Origin: Wurfbainia villosa
Taxonomy: Eukaryota; Streptophyta; Magnoliopsida; Zingiberales; Zingiberaceae
Direction: 5' to 3'
Length of the DNA: 64,000 nucleotides
Assembly: GCA_025175895.1 (NCBI GenBank)
Contig: CM046003.1
Location: 49,346,335 to 49,410,334, forward strand
The translations under genes and the position numbers were made by a program. Positions 9,456-21,289 of this stretch are shown piece by piece (the stretch's first letter is position 1; the number at the start of each line of letters is the position of its first letter). A model generated the notes under the pieces. It searched no databases, was not told the origin of the DNA, and saw nothing but the letters and a program-made list of their open reading frames with translations.

Positions 9456-10651
9456 ACATCACAAATTATCATGAACTCACCTAAAGCATGGCATAAAGAA
9501 CACATTTGGGGTCTTGGCCGAATGGTTCAAAAGGGGTTTCATGGATCAACCACTTAACTAACTCATCTAAAAATCCCTCATCTTCATATTAACACAAGAT
9601 ATAGCATGGATCATCATGGTGACCCCAAGTTATGGTCTTGGCCGAATGTTCAAGGGGGTTTCATGGATCAACCACTTAACTAAACTCATCTAAAAATCCC
9701 TCATCTTCATATTAATACAAGATATAGCATGGATCATCATGGGGAGCCCAAGTTATGGTCTTGGCCGAATGTTCAAGGAGGTTTCATGGATCAACCAATT
9801 AACTAAACTCATCTAAAAAAATCCCTCATCTTCATATTAATACAAGATATGGCATGGATCATCATGGTAAGCCCTAGTTATGGTCTTGGCCGAAAGTTTA
9901 TTGGGGGTTTCATGGATCAACCACTTAACTAAACTCATCTAAAAATCCCTCATCTTCATATTAATACAAGATATAGCATGGATCATCATGGTAAGCCCTA
10001 GTTATGGTCTTGGCCGATAGTTTCTTGGGGATTTTAGGGTTAAACTACTCTTAACCTAATCCATCTAGCATCCTAACATCATCATATTCATACAAGGTAT
10101 GACATAGAACTTCATTGAAAACTCAAGTATAGGACTTGGCCGAATGGTTCATGGAGAATTTGACATAACAACTTCAATCGAAAAGCTACTTGTATGCAGG
10201 TGAGGGGATACTTACATCCTTCGCTTTGCTCTTAGTTGAAAGATGACCTAAGGGAAGCCAAACCTAGCCTTCTTCTTGCTTGGATGAGTTTCGGACAAAG
10301 GATGAAAAGGGAGGGGAAATGGATCTAGGTGAAGAAGAAGATGAGAGGAGAGAAAAGCAATTTGATCACTCATGTCTCCTCATTCCCCCTATTTATTCAC
10401 TTGAAGAGTCCCTTAGTCTCCCTTAACCCTAACTATAATTTCCCATATTCCTCTAATAGTACAACCTTGCTTGGCTTCTGGTTATTGGATGCATCTATAG
10501 GGCTTGGCTATCTCTAGAGGTTTGGGGTTCAATTCCTAGGTCTTGCATCCTTTTTGGCTCATTTTCTTTTATTTTTAAAAGAGCCCACATAAAGCCCATC
10601 ATAATCAACCAAAAATTCTTGTAAAATTGCTAGAAATTTTACGGGCGTTAC
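9456..10651 (-). repeat. Tekay LTR1 (3' LTR of unit 1), distal part missing
   Basis: Matches the terminal part of LTR2 (from about 15617 to 16806). It ends on the plus strand with ACGGGCGTTACA, i.e. a TGTAACGCCCGT start on the coding strand. It contains five copies of the 124-bp repeat. Its left edge lies inside the last 87-bp repeat unit and is fused to the G3 protease, so about 2 kb of LTR is missing. Confidence 0.87.
10385..10398 (-). promoter_or_regulatory. TATA-like box of Tekay LTR1
   Basis: GAATAAATAGGGGG on the minus strand, conserved at 16539-16552 (LTR2) and about 23576-23588 (LTR3). It lies some 250 bp from the LTR start, as expected for a U3 promoter. Functional status is inference. 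Confidence 0.4.
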
Positions 10652-10688
10652 AATCCTTCATACCTTTTAAAAGTTTCGTCCTCGAAAC

Positions 10689-13236
10689 TTAGAACAATTC
10701 TGGATACATCTGTTTCATGTCCTCCTCGCATTCCCAGGTAGCTTCTTCGTACTATTGATTTTGCCACATGACCTTTACTAAGGGTACCTCTTTGTTACTT
10801 AGTCGCTTGACTTCTCGGTCGAGTATCTGGATAGGCCGACTTTCATAACTCAGGTTCTCTTGAACTTGCACTGTTTGTGGCTCGATCATTTGGTCCGCAC
10901 TGGAAATGCACTTCCTGAGCATCGAAACATGGAACACATTGTGGATAGCCGACATCTCTTGAGGCGCCCACCGTAAGCTACCTTGCCAACTCTCTTCAAT
11001 ATCGGATACGGTCCCACATAGCGTGGACTCAGCTTACCCTTCCTTCCGAATCTCATCACTCCCTTCATAGGGGCCACCTTGAGGAATACCAGATCCCCAA
11101 CTTCGAATTCTAACGGTCTACGCCGCATATCTGCATAGCTCTTTTGCCGGCTCTGAGCAATTTCAATTCTTTGACGGATGTTCTGGATAGCCTGGGTGGT
11201 GTCGTCAATGAAGTTTGTCTAGAGTCCCATCCCTTTCTTTTCACCACCCTCATACCAGCATATAGGAGATCTACATTTCCTCCCATATAGAGCCTCGTAG
11301 GTTGCCATTCCGATAGTAGCTTGGTAGCTATTGTTGTAGGCAAATTCTGCCAAACATAAGTATTGGCACCAGCTACCTTTGAAATCCAGGACGCAAGCTC
11401 GTAACATATCCTCTAGTACTTGATTTACTCTTTCGGTCTGTCCGTCCGTCTGAGGATGGAAGGCGGTACTGAACAATAGCTTTGTGCTGAGTGCCTTCTG
11501 AACACACTCCCAGAAATGAGAAATAAAACGACCATCTCTGTCAGAAATGATGGTCTTAGGAATCCCATGTAATCTGATAATTACCTTAGCATACAATTGA
11601 GTCAGTTGCTCAGTCGAATAGGTCATCTTGATTGCTAAGAAGTGGGCAGACTTCGTCAATCGGTCCACAATTACCCATATAGCATCATATTCGTTTGTTG
11701 TTTTAGGCAATCCTGAGATGAAATCCATAGAAATATCTTCCCACTTCCATTCTGGAATCTGGATTGGCTGCAGTGTTCCTCTAGGTCTCTGGTGTTCTGC
11801 TTTAACCCTCTGGCGGTCGTGCAGTGTAATCGACATCCGAGCCACATCTCTTTTCATTCCTGACCACCAGAATTTTCTTTTCAGGTCTTGGTACATCTTG
11901 GTGGTTCCAGGATGCATCGCATAAGGAGTTCCATGAGCTTCCTCAAATATCTTCTTCCGTAACTCTGGATCATTGGGAATACACAAGCGATCCCTGAGGT
12001 AGAGTACTCCACTATCAGAGATACGAAACCCATCGTCCTTTCCTTCTAGGACCTCTTGCTTGATCCTCTGAATGCTTGGGTCACGGGCTTATTTTTCCAA
12101 TATATTGTCGAACAGCGTCGGTGCTATCATCATGGTCGAGAGCTGTCCGGAAATGATTTCAACCCCGTAACGCATGATCTCCTTTTCTAAGGGTCGAGAT
12201 AACACTGATAGAGACATCAAGGTGGCACAGGACTTCCTGCTTAGTGCATCAGCCACCTTGTTTGCTTTTCCCGGATGGTAGAAGATCTCGCAGTCATAAT
12301 CCTTGACGAGCTCGAGCCATCTGCATTGTCTCATGTTCAGGTCCTTTAGTCTGAAGAAATATTTCAGACTTTGATGGTCTGTATAAATCCTACACTGAGC
12401 TCCATATAGATAATGCCTCCATGTTTTTAGAGCAAAGACCACGGCCGCTAGTTCTAAATCGTGGGTGGGATAATTCCTTTCATGTTCCTTGAGTTGCCTA
12501 GAGGCGTAGGCAATGACCTTGCCACTCTGCATGAGTACAGCTCCGATTCACAACTTGGAAGCGTCACTGTACATGTCGAAGCCTTCGTTACTGTACGGAA
12601 GAGCAAGGATTGGAGCGCTGGTCAGTCTCCTTTTCAATTCTGTGAAACTCCTCTCATAGGCGTCCGTCCATTCATATTTCTTGTTCTTTCTGGTGAGGAC
12701 TGTCATAGGGGCTACAATCCTAGAGAAGTTCTCTACAAACTTCCTATAGTAGCTTGCTAGCCCAAGAAAGCTTCTGATCTCGCTGGCATTCTTTGGTCGG
12801 TTCCAGTTACTCAAGGCTTCAATCTTTATTGGGTCTACCATCACTCCGTGCTTGGATATAACATGACCCAAAAATGATACTTGTTCGAGCCAGAACTCGT
12901 ATTTCGAGAACTTTGCATACAACTGCTTTTCCTGAAGAATCCAATTCAGCAGATCATAGCAGGTGCATTCGTCACTCCGAAAGGCATAACTACGAACTCA
13001 TAACATCCGTATCTTGTTCGGAAAGTCATCTTCGGTATATCATCTAGTTTCTCTTTCACTTGATGATAGTCAGACCTCAGATTAATCTGAGAGAAGACGG
13101 TGGCACCCTTTAACTGGTCGAATAGGTCATCAATCCGTGGTAAAGGGTACCTATTCTTGATCGTCACATTATTTAGCGCTCGGTAGTCTATGCACACTCG
13201 CATAGACAAGTCTTTCTTCTTCACCAACAGCACTGG
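10689..13236 (-). pseudogene. Tekay unit 1 pol remnant: partial RT, RNase H, integrase, chromodomain
   Basis: Replication and integration polyprotein of a chromovirus, degraded. RT begins at LLVKKKD (about 13233) and runs to MPFGVTNAPA (about 12960). The following segment with the YxDD catalytic box is deleted and sequence resumes at LYAKFSKYEFW (about 12925). RNase H shows MYSDASKL, DLELAAVVFALK and IYTDHQSLKYF (about 12565-12350), with a TGA after SKL. Integrase has the HHCC histidines (HGTPYAMH) but a scrambled Cys pair, and core residues in MDFISG, SDRDGRF and TDGQTERV. A chromodomain-like tail (YEEATWE) ends at a TAA near 10689, preceded by an in-frame TAG at 10749-10751. RT cannot be active without its aspartates. 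Confidence 0.87.
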
Positions 13237-13388
13237 AGTTCAGTAACCACATGCATAAGAGCAGGTGGGGGTACTGTCTCATCGACTCTATTACTACGTC
13301 TTCCATATATTACTATCTCATCGACCCTATTACTACGTCTTCCCTATATTACTATCTCATCGACCCTACTACTGCGTCTCCCAGCCAT
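13237..13388 (-). pseudogene. Tekay unit 1 gag N-terminus, fused out of frame to RT
   Basis: On the minus strand an ATG at 13388 opens MAGRRSSRVDEIVI and continues through three 39-bp (13-codon) repeats of the type GRRSNRVDEIVIY to a PPPA segment and VTELQ. This corresponds to the gag start of related element G3 (VPPPA, IVTQLQ). One repeat ends in TAG. The sequence then jumps straight to RT at about 13236. Roughly all of the gag body, PR and the RT N-terminus are absent. Confidence 0.7.
13269..13382. repeat. 39-bp tandem repeat in Tekay gag start (x3)
   Basis: Three in-phase units around TCATCGACCCTATTACTACG (plus strand) encode 13-residue repeats at the gag N-terminus. The same array occurs in unit 2 at about 20504-20617. 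Confidence 0.8.
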
Positions 13389-13625
13389 GGTTATCTTCAC
13401 ATATTAGAGTAAGGCTAGTATAAGTTTATCGTTCATTTATCTATGCAGGGTTAAACTAAAAGCTATCACAAGGTTATCTTACATATTTTCAGGCATACAT
13501 ATTTTCAAGCATAATTAAGCTAGAGGCATTTGTTATCATACATGAAAGAAATAAAGTAGGCATAGAAATTCTTACTTGGAGCGGCAGGATTTGGAGCTTG
13601 ATGTGTGTGTAGTGGAAAGGCAGAT
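13389..13625 (-). other. Leader of Tekay unit 1
   Basis: Non-coding sequence between the primer site and the gag ATG. It is nearly identical to 20624-20860 in unit 2. Nothing else recognised. Confidence 0.6.
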
Positions 13626-13642
13626 CTGCTCTGATACCAACC
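13626..13642 (-). other. Primer binding site of Tekay unit 1
   Basis: Reads TTGGTATCAGAGCAG on the minus strand, adjacent to the LTR2 end (...GCGTGACA). This is the usual initiator tRNA-Met primer site. Confidence 0.88.
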
Positions 13643-14054
13643 TGTCACGCCCGCCCTTTTCCTAGGGTCCGGAGGGGAGCCGCGACACGATCGTACATAC
13701 ATACATCGTACTACTTACAGCAGAAGACTTTAGACATATATTTTTTTTTTCTTTTAATCATAAACATGCATCGTCATTTCGTAGGTACTTCTTCTTAACA
13801 TAGAGCATGCATCGCTATCTCATAAGTACTTTGTGCTTAATTCAAGTCCATAAACAAATCATCTTAACGAAAACATGCATAAGGGACATAACAGATCTCT
13901 TCCACCATGCCATTGCCACACACACTTTGCCCCTCCTGCTGCTCCTTTAGTTTATCCACCCTTTACCCTTATCTGCAGTACAAGGGAAAATAAACTATAA
14001 GCACATAGGCTTAGTAAGATCTTGTCCTACTCACAAAACCATACATCGACATTA

Positions 14055-14392
14055 AGCATAGCATGTAAACATTCATAACATATAAGCAAACATAACATGT
14101 AACATATATGACATAAGCAACCATAACATGTAGCATATGTAACATAAGCAAACATAACATGCAACACATATAACATAAGCATGTAAACATTCATAACATA
14201 TAAGCAAACATAACATGTAACATATATAACATAAGCAACATATCATGTAAATATATGACATAAGCAAACATACCATGTAACATATATATCATAAGCAACC
14301 ATATCATGTAACATATATGACATAAGCAAACATAACATGTAACGTATGTAACATAAGCAAACATAACATGCAACACATATAACATAAGCAAT
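14055..14392. repeat. CATAAC/ACATAAGC array in LTR2
   Basis: A higher-order unit of about 210 bp made of ~20-bp subunits such as ACATAAGCAAACATAACATG. LTR2 has one complete and one partial higher-order unit. Confidence 0.85.
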
Positions 14393-15310
14393 CATAACAT
14401 AAAGGTATATGCAGGATGCTCTTCGAAAACATATATCATAGGTATTTGAACATAACTCTCAACATATTGGATCCGGCATTGTACCACATCATCATCGTCA
14501 TAGCGCGCATCCCTAAATAGACCCGAGGTAGCAAGTCTCGAACTTACTAGGTTACTAGGCTCGATCTTAGTCCATCGACCTAGGGGCCATCATCATAACA
14601 TAGAAGCCCATCCTAGGCCCGATCTTAGTCCGTCGGCCTAGGGCATCTGGGAGCCCATCCCATACTAGGCCCGATCTTAGTCCGTCGACCTAGGGGCAAT
14701 CATAACATAGAATCCCATCCTAGGCCCAATCTTAGTCCGTCGGCCTAGGGCAACTTAGGAGCCCATCCCTTTGGACCTTGTTAGGGTCCTGGTACAAGCC
14801 ATGCAGAAAGTAAAATACATACATGCTTCTTATCATAACATATCATATTTCATTTCATAAACATATCATATTCCTTATCATGGGATATCATGTTTTTCTT
14901 CTTCATATCATAACATACTTCTTCTTCATAACATATCATATGGCTTTCATAACATATTTCTTCTTCATAACATATCATTCACCATAACATATTTCTTCTT
15001 CATAACATATCATATTCTTTTCATGCATATCATGTTCCTTCTTTACAAAACATCATACATTCATACAATTACGAGGTAATAAGCATAACATGATCATAAC
15101 ATCACACACATATAAGCATGGCATAAAGTATAAACATCATGAACAAGTATACATGGAATGACCTAAACTTCATGGAGTTCTATCAAAGTTTTAAACACCA
15201 AACAACTTATATATGGTCTAACTAACCACATGTTATTTCTTTAACACATAAAGCATGGCATAGGACATGTTATTTTCTTCTAACATCAAACATGGCATGA
15301 ACTCATTTCA

Positions 15311-15645
15311 AACCTAACCTAGAGCATGTTATCTTCATCTAGCATCATTTAACATCACAAGTTAACATGAACTCACCTAAAGCATAAAACACATGTTAAC
15401 CTAACCTAGAGCATGTTATCTTCATCTAGCATCATTTAACATCACAAGTTATCATGAACTCACCTAAAGCATAAAACACATGTTAACCTAACCTAGAGCA
15501 TGTTATCTTCATCTAGCATCATTTAACATCACAAGTTATAATGAACTCACCTAAAGCATAAAACACATGTTAACCTAACCTAGAGCATGTTATCTTCATC
15601 TAGCATCATTTAACATCACAAGTTATCATGAACTCACCTAAAGCA
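15311..15645. repeat. 87-bp minisatellite in LTR2 (4 copies)
   Basis: Units begin AACCTAACCTAGAGCATG at 15311, 15398, 15485 and 15572, an exact 87-bp period with few substitutions. Confidence 0.92.
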
Positions 15646-15667
15646 TGGCATAAAGAACACATTTGGG

Positions 15668-16180
15668 GTCTTGGCCGAATGGTTCAAAAGGGGTTTCATG
15701 GATCAACCACTTAACTAACTCATCTAAAAATCCCTCATCTTCATATTAACACAAGATATAGCATGGATCATCATGGTGAGCCCAAGTTATGGTCTTGGCC
15801 AAATGTTCAAGGGGGTTTCATGGATCAACCACTTAACTAAACTCATCTAAAAATCCCTCATCTTCATATTAATACAAGATATAGCATGGATCATCATGGG
15901 GAGCCCAAGTTATGGTCTTGGCCGAATGTTCAAGGGGGTTTCATGGATCAACCAATTAACTAAACTCGTCTAAAAAAAATCCCTCATCTTCATATTAATA
16001 CAAGATATGGCATGGATCATCATGGTAAGCCCTAGTTATGGTCTTAGCCGAAAGTTTATTGGGGGTTTCATGGATCAACCACTTAACTAAACTCATCTAA
16101 AAATCCCTCATCTTCATATTAATACAAGATATAGCATGGATCATCATGGTAAGCCCTAGTTATGGTCTTGGCCGAATGTT
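15668..16180. repeat. ~124-bp repeat in LTR2 (5 copies)
   Basis: GTCTTGGCCGAATG-type starts at about 15668, 15792, 15915, 16041 and 16165. The same five-copy array is in LTR1 (9511-10020); LTR3 retains only about two copies. Confidence 0.88.
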
Positions 16181-16849
16181 TCTTGGGGCTTTTAGGGTTA
16201 AACTCTTAACCTAATCCATCTAGCATCCTAACATCATCATATTCATACAAGGTATGGCATAGAACTTCATTGAAAACTCAAGTAAAGGACTTGGCCGAAT
16301 GTTCATGGAGAATTTGACATAACAACTTCAATCGAAAAGCTACTTGTATGCAGGTGAGGGGATACTTACATCCTTCGCTTTGCTCTTAGTTGGAAGATGA
16401 CCTAAGGGAAGCCAAACCTAGCCTTCTTCTTGATTGGATGAGTTTCGGACAAAGGATGAAAAGGGAGGGGAAATGGATCTCGGTGAGGAAGAAGATGAGA
16501 GGAGAGAAAAGCAATTTGATCACTCATGTCTCCTCATTCCCCCTATTTATTCACTTGAAGAGTCCCTTAGTCTCCCTTAACCCTAACTATAATTTCCCAT
16601 ATTCCTCTATTAGTACAACCCTGCTGGGCTACTGGTTATTGGATGCATCTATAGGGCTTGGCTATCTCTAGAGGTTTGGGGTTCAATTCCTAGGCCTTGC
16701 ATCCTTTTTGGCTCATTTTCTTTTATTTTTGAAAGAGCCCACATAAAGCCCATCATAATCAACCAAAAATTCTTGTAAAATTGCTAGAAATTTTACGGGC
16801 GTTACAATCCTTCATACCTTTTAAAAGTTTCGTCCTCAAAACTTAGAAC

Positions 16850-16854
16850 AATTC
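16850..16854. repeat. Target site duplication AATTC, left
   Basis: AATTC immediately precedes the solo LTR start TGTTGGTGCAG and is repeated exactly at 17943-17947. Confidence 0.93.
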
Positions 16855-17942
16855 TGTTGGTGCAGGGGCACTAGATAATCGAACCTGTGTTTTGATTATG
16901 GCAAAGACACAAAGTTAAGTTTATATTGTTATCTCACGAGCTAAATCAAGTGTGCAGAAAAGTACTAAAGCTGGAGCTGAAGGCTAGCGACACCCGGAGG
17001 AAGCCGTGGTGGTCGGGCGACACTTGAGTGAATTCGGAGGGAGCCGAAGGAATCGAGTGGAAGGCCGGAAGCGAGAGCTACTATCGAGGTAAGCTCGTGT
17101 GAGTGAGAGATTGTAAGGTCGTGTCCTCTTTACGGGGACGACCGTAGGCGATGATTCGACTAAGACTTCCTGTGGAAGGTCTAGGTCGAGATCGGACGGT
17201 TAGAAACCGTCGTATTTATCATTTTTCGAGCTAATCTCTTACTGCAGGGAAGTGGCCAGGCTGGCAATGACGGACATTGGGCGATCGATCGTTATCGCTG
17301 ATCGATGAGATGCATCGCCGATCGTCATCACGATCGATGAGAGGCATCAGTCGACTGATGGCGACGATTCAACTTTTGCACTAGGTCAAAACGAATAACG
17401 TTTGACGCGGCCACTTCGCGATAAAAATTTGGAAAAATTCATGATCCGTTCCAAAGAAATAGGAGACAAATTCAGAGGCTAAAGTCTATAAAAGGAGGGG
17501 AGGATTCATCTCCAAATCACATCAATTATTCATCAAGTGCTCCTACAACGCCAACGCTTCAACACCGTCATAACGCCGACGCGACGCCAAGTTTTGATCT
17601 TCTTTGTCGGCAGCAGATTCAAGTAATATTTTTGATATTATATTCTGTATTTTTATCTTCATAACGAGGTGAGGTAGGCTTGTTGCCTCATCCTCGTATA
17701 TTCGGTTTTTGTAATCGTTGTCTCCTACCTCCAACGAGGAGGAGACGTTTTAGTGCTTTGCCCTCCGTACGCGGTCTAGGACCGATAGGGCCTTGGAGTA
17801 GCAACCGCTGGGTTGTGAACCAAGTAAAATAAACGTGTTCATTTATTTTCAGCTGTGCTTACTTTGCGTATCGAACGAACGAAAAAGAAAAGATTTACGA
17901 TCGCTATTCACCCCCCCTCTAGCGACGCTTCTCGATCCAACA
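16855..17942 (+). mobile_element. SIRE-like solo LTR inside Tekay unit 2
   Basis: A 1088-bp LTR starting TGTTGGTGCAGG and ending CTCGATCCAACA, with perfect 5-bp AATTC duplications on both sides and no internal region. Such solo LTRs come from recombination between the two LTRs of an inserted element. It carries an ATCAGTCGACTGAT palindrome (17346-17359), a TATA box (17486-17495) and the ATTCACCCCCCCTCTAGC segment near its end. Unit 1 lacks it at the same position. Its start matches the LTR start at 31498. Confidence 0.93.
17486..17495 (+). promoter_or_regulatory. TATA box of the solo LTR
   Basis: CTATAAAAGG, a strong TATA match in a 1.1-kb LTR. It would point rightwards, antisense to the Tekay pol remnant. 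Confidence 0.55.
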
Positions 17943-17947
17943 AATTC
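17943..17947. repeat. Target site duplication AATTC, right
   Basis: Exact copy of 16850-16854. Uninterrupted unit 1 has a single AATTC-like site at the same position (about 10695). Confidence 0.93.
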
Positions 17948-20471
17948 TTGATACTTCTGTTTCATGTCCTCCTCGCGTTCCCAGGTAGCTTCTTCGTACT
18001 GTTGATTTTGCCACATGACCTTTACTAAGGGCACCTCTTTGTTCCTTAGTCGCTTGACTTCTCGGTCGAGTATCTGGATAGGCCGACTTTCATAACTCAG
18101 GTCCTCTTGAACTTGCACTGTTTGTGGCTCGATCATTTGGTCCGCACTGGAAATGCACTTCCTGAGCATCGAAACATGGAACACGTTGTGGATAGCCGAC
18201 ATCTCTTGAGGCAGCTCCAGCTCATAAGCTACCTTGCCAACTCTCTTCAATATCGGATACGGTCCCACATAGCATGGACTCAGCTTACCCTTCCTTCCGA
18301 ATCTCATCACTCCCTTCATAGGGGCCACCTTGAGGAATATCAGGTCCCCAACTTTGAATTCTAACGGTCTACGCCGCATATCTGCATAGCTCTTTTGCCG
18401 GCTCTGAGCAGTTTCAATTCTTTGACGGATGTTCTGGATAGCCCGGGTGGTGTCATCAATGAAGTCTATCTGGAGTCCCATCCCTTTCTTTTCACCACCC
18501 TCGTACCAGCATATAGAATATCTACATTTCCTCCCGTATAGAGCCTTGTAGGGTGCCATTCCGATAGTAGCTTGGTAGCTATTGTTGTAGGCGAATTCTG
18601 CCAAACATAAGTATCGGCACCTGCTACCTTTGAAATCCAGTATAAGCTCTAACATATCCTCCAAGATTTGATCTGTCTGGCCCATCTGAGGATGGAAGGC
18701 GGTACTGAACAATAGCTTCGTGTCGAGTGCCTTCTGAACACACTCCCAGAAATGGGAAATAAAACAACCATCTCTGTCAGAAATGATGGTCTTAGGAATC
18801 CCATGTAATCTGATAATTTCCTTAGCATACAATTGAGCCAGTTACTCAGTCGAATAGGTCATCTTGATTGCTAAGAAGTGGGCAGACTTCGTCAATCGGT
18901 CCACAATTACCCATATAGCATCATATCCATTTGTCGTCTTGGGCAATCCTGATATGAAATCCATAGAAATATCTTCCCACTTCCATTCTTGAATCTGGAT
19001 TGGCTGCAGTGTTCCTCCAGGTCTCTAGTGTTCTGCTTTAATCCTCTGGTAGGTCAGGCAGGTACTGACATACTGAGCCACATCTCTTTTCATTCCGAAC
19101 CACCAGAATTTTCTTTTCAGGTCTTGGTACATCTTGGTGGTTCCAGGATGCATCGCATAAGGAGTTCCGTGAGCTTCCTTAAATATCTTCTTCCGTAACT
19201 CTGGATCATCGAGAATACACAAGCGATCCCTGAGGTAGAGTACTCCACTATCAGAGATACGAAACTCATCGTCCTTTCCTTCTAGGACCTCTTGCTTGAT
19301 CCTCTGAATGCTTGGGTCACTGGCTTGTTTTTCCAATATATCATCGAACAACGTCGGTGCTATCATTATGGTCGAGAGCTGTCCGAAAATGATTTCAACC
19401 CCGTAACGCATGATCTCCTTTTCTAAGGGCCGAGATAACACTGATAGAGACATCAAGGTGGCGCAGGACTTCCTGCTGAGTGCATCAACCACCTTGTTTG
19501 CTTTTTCCGGATGGTAGAAGATCTCGCAGTCATAATCTTTGACGAGCTTGAGCCATCTGCGTTGTCTCATGTTTAGGTCCTTCTATGTGAAAAAATATTT
19601 CAGACTCTGGTGGTCTGTATAAATCCTACACTGAGCTCCATATAGATAATGCCTCCATGTTTTGAGAGCAAAGACCACGGTCGCTAGTTCTAAATCGTGG
19701 GTGGGATAATTCCTTTCATGTTCCTTGAGTTTCCTAGAGGCGTAGGCAATGGCATTGCCACTCTGCATGAGTACAGCTCCGAGTCCCAACTTGGAAGCGT
19801 CACTGTACATGTCAAAGCCTTCGTTACTGTCCGGAAGAGCAAGGATTGGAGCGCTGGTCAGTCTCCTTTTCAATTCTGTGAAACTCCTCTCACAGGCGTC
19901 CGTCCATTCATATTTTTTGTTCTTTCTGGTGAGGACTGTCATAGGGGCTGTATCCTAGAGAAGTTCTCTACAAACTTCCTATAGTAGCTTGCTAGCCCAA
20001 GAAAGCTTCTGATCTCGCTGGCATTCTTTGGTCGGTTCCAATTACTCACGGCTTCAATCTTTATTGGGTCTACCATCACTCCGTGCTTGGATATAACATG
20101 ACCCAAAAATGATACTTGTTCGAGCCAGAACTCGCATTTGGAGAACTTTGCATACAGCTGCTTTTCCTGAAGAATCCGATTCAGCAGATCATAGCAGGTG
20201 CATTCATCACTCTGAAAGGCATAACTACGAACTCATAACGTCCGTATCTTGTTCGGAAAGTCATCTTCGGTATATCATTTAGTTTTGCTTTCATTTGATG
20301 ATAGCCAGACCTCAGATTAATCTAAGAGAAGACGGTGGCACCCTTTAACTGGTCGAACAGGTCATCAATTCGTGGTAAAGGGTACCTATTCTTGATCGTC
20401 ACATTATTTAGCGCTCGGTAGTCTATGCACACTCGCATAGACCAGTCTTTCTTCTTCACCAACAGCACTGG
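17948..20471 (-). pseudogene. Tekay unit 2 pol remnant: partial RT, RNase H, integrase, chromodomain
   Basis: Colinear with unit 1. RT starts at LLVKKK (about 20468), ends near MPF and resumes at the LYAKF-type sequence with the same missing catalytic box. RNase H has MYSDASKLGLGAVLMQ, DLELATVVFALK and IYTDHQSLKYF, followed by a TAG. The integrase zinc region shows HGTPYAMH but CLTYQ (second Cys lost). The core keeps MDFISG and SDRDGCF, but the segment that should contain the catalytic Glu (TDGQTERV in unit 1) is deleted here. The chromodomain tail (QQYEEATWE) is open, unlike unit 1, but its last codons are interrupted by the solo LTR. It is non-functional. Confidence 0.86.
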
Positions 20472-20623
20472 AGTTCAGTAACCACATGGATAATAGCAGG
20501 TGGGGGTACTTTCTCATCGACTCTATTACTACGTCTTCCATATATTACTATCTCATCGACCCTATTACTACGTCTTCCCTATATTACTATCTCATCGACC
20601 CTACTACTGCGTCTCCCAGCCAT
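20472..20623 (-). pseudogene. Tekay unit 2 gag N-terminus fused to RT
   Basis: ATG at 20623 (minus strand), the same 39-bp repeats and the same junction to RT as in unit 1 (plus-strand context CACTGGAGTTCAGTAACC). The shared breakpoint is the main evidence that the deletion preceded the duplication. Confidence 0.7.
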
Positions 20624-20860
20624 GGTTATCTTCACATATTAGAGTAAGGCTAGTATAAGTTTATCGTTCATTTATCTATGGATGGTTAAACTAAAAGCTA
20701 TCATAAGGTTATCTTACATATTTTCAGGCATACATATTTTCAGGCATAATTAAGCTAGAGGCATTTGTTATCATACATGAAAGAAATAAAGTAGGCATAG
20801 AAATTCTTACTTGGAGCGGCAGGATTTGGAGCTTGATGTGTGTGTAGTGGAAAGGCAGAT

Positions 20861-20877
20861 CTGCTCTGATACCAACC
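20861..20877 (-). other. Primer binding site of Tekay unit 2
   Basis: TTGGTATCAGAGCAG on the minus strand, directly adjacent to LTR3. Confidence 0.88.
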
Positions 20878-21289
20878 TGTCACGCCCGCCCTTTTCCTAG
20901 GGTCCGGAGGGGCAGCGCGACGTGATCGTACATACATAGATCGTACTACTTACAGCGGAAGACTTTAGACATATATTTTTTTTTCTTTTAATCATAAACA
21001 TGCATCGTCATTTCGTAGGTACTTCTTCTTAACATAGAGCATGCATCTCTATTTCATAAGTACTTTGTGCTTAATTCAAGTCCATAAACAAATCATCTTA
21101 ACGAAAACATGCATAAGGGACATAACAGATCTCTTCCACCATGCCACTACCACACACACTTTGCCCCTCCTAGTGCTCCCTTTAGTTTATCCACCCTTTA
21201 CCCTTATCTGCAGTACAAGGGAAAATAAACTATAAGCACATAGGCTTAGTAAGATTCTGTCCTACTCACAAAACCATACATCGACATTA

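Larger units (their letters stand above)
13643..16806 (-). repeat. Tekay LTR2, full length and shared by both units
   Basis: Plus-strand limits are TGTCACGCCCGCCC and ACGGGCGTTACA, about 3.16 kb. It is the 5' LTR of unit 1 and the 3' LTR of unit 2. It holds an AT-rich CATAAC array (14055-14392), repeated GATCTTAGTCCGTCG blocks (14520-14760), an 87-bp x4 minisatellite (15311-15645) and a 124-bp x5 repeat (15668-16180). No gene is present; open frames within it are translations of repeats. Confidence 0.9.

Noticed and set aside
10520..10545. GGTTCAATTCC, a B-box-like sequence in the Tekay LTRs (also about 16679 and 23717)
   Set aside because: No A box at tRNA spacing upstream; the nearest TGGC-type match is too close. 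Likely chance.
14073..14391. Open frames of 66-67 codons (MVCLLMSY-type) repeated here and at 21308-21835
   Set aside because: They translate the CATAAC repeat array in the Tekay LTRs; the Cys/Tyr/Met-rich repetitive product has no domain and the frames follow the repeat unit.
14055..16180. Regularly spaced repeats that might suggest a CRISPR array
   Set aside because: Units are contiguous tandem repeats without unique spacers, inside an LTR of a plant retrotransposon.
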